Below, piece by piece: positions 47,847 to 59,487 of a stretch of 64,000 nt of DNA. The DNA is from Camellia lanceoleosa (lineage: Eukaryota; Streptophyta; Magnoliopsida; Ericales; Theaceae), in assembly GCA_025200525.1 (NCBI GenBank), contig CM045762.1:124439752-124503751 (forward strand), in the 5' to 3' direction. A model generated the notes under the pieces. It was given only the letters and a program-made list of their open reading frames with translations, did not search any database and was not told the origin of the DNA. Within the stretch, counting starts at the first letter, position 1. Each line of letters starts with the position of its first letter. The translations under genes were made by a program, and so were the position numbers.

Positions 47847-50077
47847 TGTAACGCCCTCAAAAAAAAAAATAACATTAAACCTATCAATATAGACATGCGT
47901 TGATATATAACAGTTCCACATTCTTCTATTCATCAGAGTTTCATTACAAAAAGTATTACATGTTAAAAACAAAATCAAATGCCCTAAGGGCTTACAGCTT
48001 TCCAAGTTAACACTTGGTTACAAAAAGGAGAGCACTAGCTCAATTACACCTTAAGCCCTTGGCTTGAATTTACATGTAATACATCAAAAGAAAATAGACA
48101 ACAAAAATCCGTCAGCCTCAAGCCTCCCAAGCTATGCCCTTGGAGGTGACATGCTACTTGTACCTAAAAATGATGTTCCCATATAGGGTGAGCCACAGCC
48201 CAGTAGAAATACACTAAACCAAATATGAACAATGACTAAAAGATTAGCAGTTGATAGATGGCCAACACTGATACTTCCACTTACGACACTTTACAGTTTC
48301 ATTTTCCATTTCCTTTCAGTTCTCAATTTATAACCATGGCTCAGAACCTGGCCAAACAACTTATATGAGACGGTAACCCATATTAAACTTTTTCCCATTC
48401 ATATTAGATAAGCATACTAGCTATATCAACACCCAAACAGATATGCATAAGAGCACTATCACACTTCCAAAGACAAGCATATGAGCTGTGTCAACATATC
48501 ACTAGATAAGCATATGAGCTCTATATATGGAGTCCATCCCCTATCTCCTCCCAAACAACATCCAGTTTAGAGGTCCATCCCCTATCATCCCCTAAACCAT
48601 GGAGTACATCCCCTATCTCCTCCAACGCAACACAATGCATATAAACAATTATTATACACATCATCAATCAATACATAAAGTTAATGTATTCTTTTAACCG
48701 TCATATTCAATGACACTTTCTAGTGATTAGTTTTAGTTTGCCTAATCATCATGCATTGTCTACAACAATCATGACTATCCTCCACCGATAGCCCAAAGCA
48801 GTTATTTCTATATAGAATATAAATGCAACAAATGGATATATTATCAACATTTCAACTAGGTGAGCGATAGATAATCCGACCACACCCTTTAATCCCATGC
48901 ATTCCCAATCTCAACATTTCCACATCAATTTCTCATTTCTCACAATTAATTATACCAATTAATTAATCAATGTAATTAGGGCATTTTCCATAATTAACAT
49001 TTCAAACCTTAAGGTTCCAGTTTTCATCAATGTTTTAACATAAATTCCATTTCTCTATACCAAACATGCCTCTAGGTTCACTATAAATAAAACCCCAACT
49101 TTTGTAAAATTCCACAAAGGCCCAAAGTTTTCTCAAAATTACAAAACGACTCCCAACATATCAAAATGCTAAAATTTAAAGACAAAATCCATAAAGAGGA
49201 GTAGGATGTCCCTACCTCGAAGTTTGGGCTAAAAAGGAGATGAAGACCCAACGACCAACGTGCTCCAAATCCAAAGATTTTTAGATTAAATCGAAGCCCT
49301 CAACACTCTCTATCTTTTTAACAAAGGACTTAGGGTAGGAAATCACCCTAGGTAGATCAAATCTTAGAGAGAGAGTAAGTTTAGAGAGAGAGAGTCTCGG
49401 ATTTTAGGATTTGAAAATGAAAAGTGGATGAAAAAGTGATTTTGAAATCGCTGCTGCCCGCTGATATAAATAGGCTTGCTCGAGCGAAGACTTGGTCGCT
49501 CGAGCGACCAGACACAGAAAAACCTCGCTCGAGCCAATAAGGTCTCGCTCGAGCCAAAAACTTAAAAGCACGCTCGAGTGACAGAAGGCTTGCTCGAGCG
49601 AAAGACAACCAGACCGCTCGAGCGAAGAAAAGCTCGCTCGAGCCAAAAATCACAGTGTTCAGGTCCAGTACCAGACACAATCGTTTGCTCGAGCGAATAA
49701 TCCCTGGCTCGAGCGAAGGATCTAAAACACTGATCTCGCTCGAGTGAAGTAGAGCTTGCTTGAGCCAAAAACTACAGCTCTCAGGTCTAAATGAGACGCA
49801 GACGCACGCTCGAGCGAAGAATACCAAGCTCGAGCCACCAGACACAAAACTCAACTCTCGCTCGAGCGACCGACTCCTCGCTCGAACAAAGGCCCAAAAT
49901 CTGGGCAACAACACTTGGCTCCCAAACATAACCAACCTATAACAAACCTGCCCAACACATCCTATAACTCAAATACAAAGTGGGAAAGGATGTAAACAAG
50001 ATAATAATCAACTACTATCATCCACGGACACATGTCCGGATCACTGTACGACAAGGGTAAACCCCGGGGTCGCTATA
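47847..50077 (-). mobile_element. Solo LTR sLTR-B (2,231 bp), same gypsy family
   Basis: Plus-strand start TGTAACGCCCTCAAAA, end GGGGTCGCTATA, as in GYP-1 and GYP-2. Flanks CTAAA (47842-47846) and CTTAA (50078-50082) are a 5-bp duplication with one change. No internal region. It carries the family phrase for GGAGGATAGT near 48775 and the longest palindrome array in the window. A TATA box candidate (minus strand CCTATTTATATC) is at 49462-49474. Confidence 0.9.
49479..49886 (-). promoter_or_regulatory. Paired CTCGAG palindrome array of sLTR-B (eight pairs)
   Basis: Core starts: 49479/49499, 49528/49548, 49573/49593, 49617/49637, 49688/49708, 49739/49759 (second CTTGAG), 49809/49829 and 49861/49881 (second CTCGAA). 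Every pair is exactly 20 bp apart, while gaps between pairs vary from 24 to 51 bp. The array starts 191 bp from the LTR 5' end and reaches to within a few bases of the TATA candidate. Confidence 0.9.
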
Positions 50078-50082
50078 CTTAA

Positions 50083-51779
50083 ATCAAATTGACAATACAC
50101 ATTAAACTAATAATCCAACACAAAAATACTATGTATGTAATGGAAGATTTTCATTACGTATTTAATGGATATGAAATAGGAATATAAATTTATAATTATT
50201 CTAAATTAAAAAAGATCATTAATTAAATAATATAATAAAACCTCTCCATTATAAATATTAAATATGCAATGGAGAGGAATACAATTCCATAAACTAGATA
50301 GGTTATCATTTCCCTTAAAAATCATTACAAATTATTTTGTTTTTGCAACTTTTAGCGAAACATATAAATATGCTTTCCTGATGATAATAATAATAATAAA
50401 TAAAAAAAAACACACCAAAACCAAAACTGATGTAGAGCTCGTTTTGGAGGTTGGTAATTTTAGTTGACTTTTTTTTTTTTTAATGACTATTTTAGCCTGA
50501 TTAAAAAGGGTGTAAAATGCATTTTTATTTATTTATTTATTTATTATTTTAAATTCTTATCCAAATCTATAAAATGTATCCTACACATAGCCTAAAAACA
50601 CAGGACTCAAAAAAGGATATGGGTATGGTGGAAATTTCAGTTGGTGTATTAAGGAAATGTTTGGGATGTTGGTTTTTTAACTAAAATGGTCAAAAAAGTT
50701 CAAAATATCTAATCACATCACTTATTTTGCTTTTTTATACATCTTTCTGTAAAAAATATTAAAAACAAACTATATCCACATTCCAAACAAGTTCTACGCC
50801 GCTATGGATAATTGTAGGCCTCATTAGCATTTAGGTTAAAAGTTAGTTTATTAGCTTTTTAGCTTTTTGAATCACATCTAGGGTTGTATAAAATATTATC
50901 CAATATGCTAAAACTGCACCGATCAATATCAATTTGCACCGTTCTATCCACTAATCGTGGATTAAACTTTAAAATCTATAATCCGCCTTCGAAAGCACTC
51001 CGCTCTGCTATATTTAATACACACAAACACACATATATAAACCTCTAATGAAATATCAAAATAAAAATGAGTGTAAGAGAGATTTAAGATATTAAATTTA
51101 TTACAAATTAGTGGTTATATATATGAAAAATACTATATAATATTAGTTTGTGTTGTATATTTGAAATTTTTTATACAAATTAGTATATATTATGCAAATA
51201 TTTGATAATTGGTTAGAATATTTTTCAATCTATCAATCCCCTCAAAACCGTCCAAACGATGATTTGCCAATCCACCAGTCCACTAATCTACCATTTAGTT
51301 TATAATTTTATTCTCAAACTGTTTGAATCACACCATGCATACCCCTAATCACATTGCCTCTAAAATGTAAAAAAAAAAAAATGAAAATAAAAAATTGTAA
51401 CCTTCCCTCAAAATAGGTCGTAGGCAGACAAGGATCCAGACTTGATTAATAGGGACACTGACGGATCTGAACCTGATTAACAGGGACACTGACGGATTCG
51501 GACCATAGCCCGGAAACTATTCACATGTAAGGATGCAATGGATAACCTACATTGTGGGTATCCATGGAGACCCAACCCAAATACATGGGTTTTCCCCATT
51601 TTTTCTTGTTTGTCGGGTAGGGTAAGTGATGTTCTTTAAATCTCCACTGGAGATGGGACGGGGATGGGTACTCACTAATTTCCCCATATGTTTTTATTTT
51701 TTATTTTTAAGGTACATCGGAAAATAATTTCTCCATATGTTTTCACTAGGAATGGCAATGAGGGTTAATGGGGTGGATA
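50083..51779. other. AT-rich intergenic region
   Basis: No gene. It has an (ATTT)n run at about 50522-50545 and a 37-bp direct repeat with GACACTGACGGAT at 51440-51510. Near 51560-51790 there is a GGGTATCC / GATGGGACGGGGATGGG stretch of a type seen in plant hAT-like non-autonomous elements; ends not found. Confidence 0.45.
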
Positions 51780-52870
51780 TTAATTCCCGGGGGCTTTTCC
51801 CAAATTAAGGCAAAATAGCAACCTATTTCCCAAACTAGGCCTAGTTTGGACGGAATTCCCAAACTAAGCTATCACTGTTTTTGTGGCCCTCCCGCAGGAA
51901 ATTTGTAAAATCGTAAAAGCGTGGTTACGAACAACGCTTTTAATTAAGAAAGCGTGGTTACAAACCACGCTTTTATACAAAGTAAATTTTTTTCCCTTCA
52001 AAAAATGTGGTTGTGAACCATGTTTTTACTGTGCTTTTAAATATATATATATACATATATTTTCAGAAAATGTGGTTCACAACCACGCTTTTACTGTTCA
52101 CCAAGGAAAGCGTGGATGATAACCATGTTTTTAACTGAAATGTAGTTTTTAAGGAAAGCATGGTTCGTAACCACGCTTTTATGACCACCCACTGTTGATT
52201 ATTATTATTATTATTATTATTATTCAATCCACATTCTATAATTCACTCAATCAGCTTGTAGATCTCTATATATAAATTATTCACATAAAATATCGTATTG
52301 ATAAACAATCTTAACTACCAAATTTTATTATTTTAATATTTAAAAATAAATTATATAATTTTGAAATTATGTTTCGCATCCATTATTTTTTTTAAAAAAA
52401 TGATAAAATTATATGTACGATTATTAGTTCAATTTGATATTTACATAAATAATTTATACATTAAATTTTTAAAAAATAAACAGAATGCATTGTCTAAAGA
52501 GTAGTGAATTGTGTAAAAAATGTAAATTAAATATTTGCTTAATTTACCTGATATTTTTTAAATTGTTATTTAAATATAAAATTTTAAATAAATTTTTATT
52601 TTGTTATATAATTCAAATATGATTTAAAAAAGATCAATGATGGACAAAAATAAAAACAACAAATAAAAAATTTAAAATTTAAAATTAAAAAAGACGAAGA
52701 AAATAATGACCTTGAGACACAAACCCTCGCAGAGAGCATTTTGTGAAATTTTGGAGAGATTTTGTCGGGGCATTTCCCAAACTAAGCCCCTATACGAATT
52801 TATTTTCCAAACTAAGCATACTTTTGCAAATTTTTTCGAAACTAAATATTTGTTGCCACGAAATATTTAA
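51780..52870. repeat. Unclassified repeat with CCCAAACTAAGC ends
   Basis: The phrase TTTCCCAAACTA(A/G)GC occurs several times at both sides (51800-51865 and 52770-52820). Between them lie the palindrome cluster 51915-52183, an (ATT)n run at 52198-52223 and AT-rich DNA. I cannot assign it to a family. Confidence 0.4.
51915..52183. repeat. Cluster of about five AAAGCGTGGTT...AACCACGCTTT palindromes
   Basis: Inverted repeats of about 25 bp with 3-5-base loops: 51917-51942, 51950-51974, about 52007-52027, about 52069-52093 and 52154-52180, with a partly decayed one at 52107-52132. Each can form a 9-11 bp stem. The frame 51883-52119 across them is not a gene. Confidence 0.75.
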
Positions 52871-53219
52871 ATAAAACTTCACATAGCATATATAAAGTAT
52901 CTAATTTGCTAATAACTACTTCGAACAGGAAAACAAAATAAAGGTATGACTAACACTTATAACACTTATAACACTTATAACACTTTAGAACGCCGTAGCT
53001 AGTTCAAACATAAGTATCCCACAAAAATAATTTGTGGAAACTTTCAACATAACACAGAACATAAAATAAAGCGACGAGTACAATATTTAACAGTTACATA
53101 GACAAATATTAGACAAACCTTTCACAAACTCATTGTCGAAAGAGTTATTTTAACACACAACATATAATTATGGATAACCTAATATAATTTAGTAGACAAA
53201 TAAACGCCTAATCCTCGCT

Positions 53220-53864
53220 CTAGTCGGAAATCTCAGTGTCCGAACAATCAGAGAGCTCAGGGTCAGAGAAAAGTGCAGGATCGTCCTTGACAGCCTTGAT
53301 AGCTACAGCATTTGGTGTTGTTCTGTTCTTCTTGGCATCCGACTTAAGTATAGATAGTTCCATATCGTGGGCTGACCTACGACGCATTTGAGAAATCTCA
53401 CGTCTAAGTCTTTCACATAGTCGATCAACATTATCTGGATCTTCCTTTTGGATTTGAACTAACAGTGCTTTCGGCACCTTCAGTCGATTTTCCCGACATA
53501 ATCTTTCCATTTGCACTCGCTCTATAAATAGTGCAGACCACTTCAGAAGTCTAGCATCTGCTAAACCATATCCTATTTGATTACTAGATGGATCCTCCAC
53601 GAAACCACATGGATCTCGATAGTACTTGGGCATGACAAAATGTCGCTTCCCAAACCTATCATGATAAGCACAAGAGGCATCTAACAAAGTAAATGGTGTT
53701 TCATCTTCAGCATTGCCACTTCCCCTTCCTGTTCCTATTCCTCGGCATGAACTCTTACCTCTTTTGAAGTTTGTACCCCCTGCGAGTCCCCTTTCTATTC
53801 CTCTTCCTCGTCATGAACTCTCACCTCTTTGATTCCTACCCCCTGCCGTGAATCTATACTCCAT
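53220..53864 (-). CDS. Unidentified gene with RG-rich N-terminus and acidic tail; internal TGA
   Basis: From ATG at 53864-53862 the frame reads 17 codons to a TGA (53813-53811) and then continues open for 197 codons to 53220. Around the TGA there are two copies of an Arg/Gly module (GGRNQRGESS-stop-RGRG and GGTNFKRGKSSCRGIG). Then come YHDRFGKRHFVMPKYYRDPC, a Lys/Arg-rich predicted helix (VDRLCERLRREISQMRRRSA) and an acidic end DPELSDCSDTEISD. It may start instead downstream of the TGA, or be a recent pseudogene. A promoter with TATA box lies just upstream. No family recognised; an RNA- or DNA-binding role from the RG and basic parts is only a guess. Confidence 0.5.
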
Positions 53865-53935
53865 TTGATTTTTTCTCAATAGATGAACGATAGTTTTCTA
53901 TGGAGAACTGAGTGGAAAGGTTGTGTGTTTACCAT

Positions 53936-54260
53936 CACTCCTTCAGTCCTTTATATAGTTGTTTGTCAACACTATTGCCATGTGGTTGTATTAATGTGAC
54001 TTAGATGGATTCTGAAATATGAGGAAAAAACAAAGCATCTATGCGCTGCACAAAGTCATATGCATCACTGCATGTGATAAAAAAAGTCACAAAGTATATA
54101 ACTGACAAAGTCAGAAAGTCTCATGCATCACTGTATCACTGCATAAAGTCACATGCATCACTACATCACTGCACAAAGTCACATGCATCACATGCATCAC
54201 TGCCTCTGATGAAAAAAGTCACATGCATCACTGCAACGCTGCACAAAGTCACATAGCATC
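53936..54260 (-). promoter_or_regulatory. Promoter of the RG-rich gene, copy 1
   Basis: Minus-strand TATA box CTATATAAAG at 53958-53949, about 85 bp before the ATG. Upstream (54035-54260) is an array of CATGCATCACTG and AAAGTCA phrases with about five CATGCA (RY-type) hexamers. The block CACTCCTTCAG...GTGACTTAGATG is repeated at 56420. Confidence 0.55.
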
Positions 54261-55192
54261 TGAGGGGAAAAAAAAGCATACAATTTATTACGTTTGTTAA
54301 AGTCACTACATAACTGAGAAATGTTGGACGTATCACTACGCCGAGCTACAATTTATTATCGTACCATAGCTACTGTGCCCATGTGAATTTCTGGAATTCA
54401 TAATGGGATTAGGGGGTGTCAGAACAAAACAACAAAACAATTAGACCCTTTGTGTTTAAAATGCCACCCTATGCAGCTCCAAATAGATTCATAAACCTTG
54501 AAGATAAAATATTATAGAGTTAGAATGTATTGAAGATTAATTTATAGTAGAGTTAGAATGAATGGGCTTTTCGATGTATAGAACTTGAAAGTGTTATAGA
54601 TAAAAGCTAGCCTAGTATGCAGACAAGAACAACACGGACTTAAATCAACACATAGTTAACTTCAAATTAAATTGGTCAAATTTCTCAAATTAAATTAAAT
54701 GAAATATGTAAGGTGAAAAGTGAAATTAAATATATTGTCAAGGAAAAATAAATTGAATTATATTTGTAAGCGGAAAAGTGAACTTAAATTTCTAAGTGGA
54801 TTTGAACTTTGCTTAAAACCTTTAGATATGCACTGAGTACTAAATAAAAGTCAAAGTGACAACTCCTATAAAGTTGATGCATAGTTGTTCAGGTCATAAA
54901 AGTTGACGTGACAACTCTGATGCATAGTTGTTTACAATAATTTCAAACATACAGTTACCATGTGTAATGGCTTTGCAATGCTTATACATGAGTTATCAGT
55001 AGGAAGAAAAATGCGTAACGAATCTTGACAAGTGTACTTATAAATGTAGTGATTTCATAAACTTCAGGTTCATATAACAAATAGTTGAAATATATCCGTA
55101 AGTGAGATGAACAACAACATTGTCTTACACTCGATGCTTGAAGATACGACACAACATACAAATATATATAAAAGATAAAGGTGTTTGATTTC
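54261..55192. other. AT-rich spacer; no gene
   Basis: No supported frame, repeat end or RNA gene. It would be the 3' flank of the relic at 55193-55640. Confidence 0.5.
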
Positions 55193-55640
55193 TCATTCCT
55201 CATCTGACATGTAGTAGTCACAGAGATATTTGTCATTGTTTAAGACATTATTTCGCTTAATCATTGTCAAATCTCTGTTACTTGCTTCTGCCATTTCGGT
55301 GGCTAGCTGAAGCATGAAATGTCGACATCTCCGCATCAACATTCTGTTGTTCTCCTTCTTAATTCTGCTAACTGCTTTTTCATAGTCACTCACATTTCAT
55401 CTAGCCATGGTCAATGAATGACGATGAGGTACCGGTGCCCCAAAGTTACGTAGATCATTAAACAATCCTTTTTGCTCCGTTACCCTGAACGGCCATTCTA
55501 CTCAAATACTAGCATAATAATCCTTCGGACTCGAGTACTTTTGCGCTCTTGTAGTCATAAGTAAATGGAGGAAGTAGCCACACTTTTAGGTTTCTTTGAC
55601 GGCGTGAACTTCCTGCACCTCTTGAAGACATTGTTCATAA
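55193..55640 (-). pseudogene. Second unidentified minus-strand relic
   Basis: Coding-like pieces: GAGSSRRQRNLKVWLLPPFTY and DYKSAKVLESEGLL (about 55640-55520), NDLRNFGAPVPHRHSLTMAR (about 55470-55405, other frame) and DYEKAVSRIKKENNRMLMRR to an acidic end DKYLCDYYMSDEE (55393-55193). Stops and one shift separate them. It starts with an SSRR basic stretch and ends acidic, like the gene at 53220-53864. Its upstream region ends in a copy of the same promoter, so the two may be members of one unknown family, though the middle parts do not obviously align. Confidence 0.35.
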
Positions 55641-56419
55641 AATAAAGAAATTAATAATAATAGTAATTGTAGATATATTACTATTGTTATGACTTGAACA
55701 AACATCATACTGGGGGTAGCACTATTTATAGACATCATACTGGGGGTTAAGTAGAGATGACCTGGTGACGATAATTGAGATGTTGGGACACTATGGAAGA
55801 AGTGATACCCGTGATATTATTTTATCTTATTCATTTCATGCAATCCTGAGTACCCGTGACTTTGTGTACCTGTGATGTAGTCACAGATGTGGTTGTCAGA
55901 TAAAATCATAATTGTAGGTCGTCTTTTCCACAATGCAATCTCTTCATATTCGAGTAGTGAGTTGTCAAATTAATCAGTAATGCAGTGAGTTGTCACATTG
56001 CCACATTAAACTATTTTTTCATGCTTGCTTTTTTTAATACAGTAAGTAGTCACTTCGAACTGACGATTTCAGTACAAATTGGTGTTTTCAAAAAATTATA
56101 ATTAAATCATAAAATGAAATAGTGGCTATAATTTTCTTTGTTTTAAAGTAATACTGTTCATAAACAACTGTGAAACAGAGTGCAAGTAAATACATAATCT
56201 TCCAATTCACTTCAACCTACAAAACTATCGTTGATTTTTTCACCAAAACAATGTTCAAAACAAAACAAAACAAAACAATAAAATGGCCACCTAATATATA
56301 AAGAAGATTGGCACTGCAGCCTATATTTTATCTTCTTTTCACTTAACAAAACTTCACAGTCATCCCCTTTTCTCCTCTTTGTATTTTCAACTTCTTCTTG
56401 TATTCGGTAAATTACACTT
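55641..56419. other. Leader/intergenic region between promoter copy 2 and the relic
   Basis: AT-rich with no open frame. It could be a 5' UTR or intron of the relic. It contains AACAAAACAAAACAAAAC near 56255. Confidence 0.4.
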
Positions 56420-56638
56420 CACTCCTTCAGTCCTTTATATAATTGTTTATCAACACTATTGCCATGTGGTTGTATTAATGTGACTTAGATGAATTCTGAA
56501 ATGTGAGGAAAAAACAAAGCATCTAAGTCGCGCTGCACAAAGTTACATGCATCACTACATGTGAGGAAAAAAGTCACAAAGTATATAATTTACAAAGTCA
56601 GAAAGTCACATGCATCACTGTAGAAAGTCACATGCATC
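56420..56638 (-). promoter_or_regulatory. Promoter copy 2, truncated by GYP-3
   Basis: Matches 53936-54150: the TATA region is (minus strand) ATATAAAGGACTGAAGGAGTG, followed upstream by the CATGCATCACT and AAAGTCA array. The array breaks off at 56638 where GYP-3 starts. Confidence 0.6.
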
Positions 56639-59171
56639 TGTAACGCCCCGAAATATTTCAACATGAACTACCCATAGGAATGATCCTTCATTACTCAATG
56701 ACAATAATCCCTCCAACATCACATATATAATAAATGGATTAAATACAAAAGTTTCACTTGCGATTCATATTCACAACATAACGAATACGTAGTTCTATAA
56801 CATGTGAAGCATCTAATCTCAAAACAAATAAAATGCCCTTAAGGGCTTACATCTTCCAAGGCAATAGCCCGGTTACACAAAATGGTCTCTCGGACCCATA
56901 CACATTAGCCCTTGGCTTTACAAAAATTTACACAAAATATAAGAGCAAAATACTCTTCACAATCACGTCCACGCCATCAACTCGGCAGGATCACCACCTT
57001 TCTTACCTGCACCAAATCCCATAAGGGTGAGCATAAAGCCCAGTAGAAAATTCTCACAAAGTATATACAGTTATGCATTTTCCTCAACATAAAGTAAACG
57101 TGAGTGCAATGCCATGCCAAAGTTGATAAATGAGGAAAATATTCATTTTCAATGCACTTTATCAAAATCACCATGTTCTCAATATTAGCTTGTTGTCTCA
57201 TCAATTTCAAAAATCCAATATTAATTCAATGGGGGTGGTAAATACAACCTTTGGTAATCCCTAAATTTGGTGTTCGCAAGTAGACTCTGCGAGTACTACC
57301 AAACTGTCATTTTTACCGGTGCTAACCGGAAGGCTCGACACCTATCCGTGCGGCTTTCGGGTCTTTCACCCTGGACACTCAGGCCAACTTATCAAGTTCA
57401 TCTACATCCCCTATCCAGACTTACCAACGTATTTACCCCATACACATTTCCATTAGTTCTCATGGTAATATAAATCTTTTCAAGTAAACATGATGAGAAT
57501 ACAACATTGGTAATAATCCACTTCATGCACATTGATAATATAGACTCAAAAGGAAATGAGATGCAATAATTAATATCTCATAACATTTCTGTATTTCCAA
57601 AATGTCTTAACAACAATAATAAACAAATACCTTTCCACTTTTACGAATACATTTCTCATTGCACAAATAATCATGTGTCTTCAACACATCATCACAAGTT
57701 CTCAACACCAACCCATCATGACCAAACCTTTCAACATGGCCAACATGTCATCTTTCATTTCATTTCCCCACATCAATGGCAATCAACAACTCACCATCTT
57801 ACAACATTACAAGATTATATGAAATTTTCAAACATCATCCTTCAAGATTTCAATTTCACTACCATGGTGCTCAACAATTATTATCTTACCTCATTACAAG
57901 TTCAAGTGTTAGTAACAATGTTAAAATACCATCTCATATCCCATGTGTCAAGTATGTTGTTACTATGATAACATTTGGTGGAACTTACTCTAATACATCC
58001 TCTTAACACAATAAAATAAATACTTTCAAAGACATTTTCATTATTTTGTAAAATCTCCAATTTCTAGGGTTTTTGTCAAAAACTTAACACTTCTTCACTT
58101 CATGATAGAAGCCTCATTAAAATCATCCCTTTTAAACAATAAATAAGAAGTCACAAGTATCAACTTAGAAACATTTCAACATTTAAACCCTCATTTGAGA
58201 AATCTCATCATCTTTGAACCAAAACCAAAACTCTCAAAACAATTTCAATAGAAACACAAAATCAACATTTAACTTGCAAAACATGTATATATAACTCAAG
58301 AATATCCCTACCTCAAGCTTGGAAGAGAAGATGAGCAAAAAGGTTGAAACCCCAAAGTTGTCGAAACCAACTTCTACTTGGATCAAAACGAAGCTCTTGA
58401 CGAGATCTACAATCTTTCTCAAAGGAGCAAGGCAAGAAGATGCTTCCAAGAGAGTAGATCTAAAGACTTTTGAGCAAAAAGTGGTTTTGGAGGGGGAGAG
58501 AGAGACCCACGGTTTCGAGGGGAAAAGAGAGAAAGAAAATAAAGAAAAGGGTCAAGTGAGGGCCTATTTATAGCACTAGGTAAAATTAGAAATAAGCCCC
58601 AAGTCAACCCAAAATATCAAGTCAAAACCCCCAAAAAGTAGGGCCAAAAGTCGGACCAAAATCTGAAAAAAAAAATCTGCAGGGGTCGACCCTTGCAACA
58701 GTGGTGTCGACACCAAAGAGGAAAATCTGCGAAACTAAGCTTGACTGCACTGCTGGTGTCGACCCTACCCCAGACTGGTGTCTACCCTATGTTTCAGCAA
58801 CGAACACACAGACAGAAGAGGGTCGACCCTCTCCCAGTCTGGTGTCTACCCTATGTTTCAGCAACCAACACACAGACAGAAGAGGGTCGACCCTCTCCCA
58901 GTCTGGTGTCTACCCTATTTTCCAGCAACTCCTCCAGAACTTCACCAACAGGTAAGGGTCAACCCTAGGAAGGCTGGTGTCGACCCTAGAATGGAATTTC
59001 TAAGTCTCCAAGGAACTTTTGACAAGAATAAGCGCTAACAACCAAACCCAACAAGTTTAATTCGGATTATACTCCTCTAAAACCAACCCATAACAACACC
59101 AAAGGTTTCCAAAACATAATAATGATTCAAATACACTTCCTAAAAGTTTGAAAAAGGGTGCAAGTGCTACA
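56639..59171 (-). repeat. 3' LTR of GYP-3 (2,533 bp)
   Basis: Plus-strand start TGTAACGCCCCGAAATATT, end AAGTGCTACA; in element orientation TGTAGCACTT...GGGGCGTTACA. A TATA box candidate (minus strand GTGCTATAAATAGGCC) is at 58561-58576. It is the same length class as the GYP-1 LTRs and shares the GCGTTACA end, but most of the sequence differs. Confidence 0.9.
58685..58984 (-). promoter_or_regulatory. Paired GTCGAC palindrome array, GYP-3 LTR
   Basis: Core starts: 58685/58706, 58758/58780 (GTCTAC), 58822/58844 (GTCTAC), 58886/58908 (GTCTAC) and 58958 (GTCAAC)/58979. Pair spacing 21-22 bp; step between pairs 64-73 bp. The array starts 187 bp from the LTR 5' end. Two steps are near-identical 64-bp tandem units (with CACACAGACAGAAGAGGGTC). 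Reading frames at 58693-59038 are translations of it. Confidence 0.88.
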
Positions 59172-59487
59172 ACCTCTCCACCTTAGGAAATTTCGTCCCC
59201 GAAATTTAAATAAACCATTAAATCAAAGTGTTCTAGCAACAACAATCATTTTAACAATATATCCAAGTCACCACATCAAAGTTCAACTAATCATAGGTTA
59301 TCTTCTTCCTCACCATTCCATCAAAACACAAACGTTCAAGCTAGAGATGAAATGAAACCTCTAGAACAATAACTTATCTTTCCATTACGTCATACTCAAA
59401 ACGACAATACATGCAACAACATGTGATCACAATTTAACATTCTCCCCTTCATCAATGGGGGACATTACAAATTCTAAAACAAAACAA

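Noticed and set aside
49479..49886. Resemblance of the palindrome arrays to a CRISPR array
   Set aside because: Plant nuclear context, repeat core only 6-10 bp, alternating fixed and variable gaps, no cas genes and location inside LTRs.
54041..54256. Reading frame with SHASLHHCTK repeats
   Set aside because: Translation of the CATGCATCACTG/AAAGTCA repeat array upstream of the promoter.
58693..59038. Three overlapping frames with YPMFQQ / TDRRGSTLSQS repeats
   Set aside because: Translations of the GTCGAC array and its 64-bp tandem units in the GYP-3 LTR.
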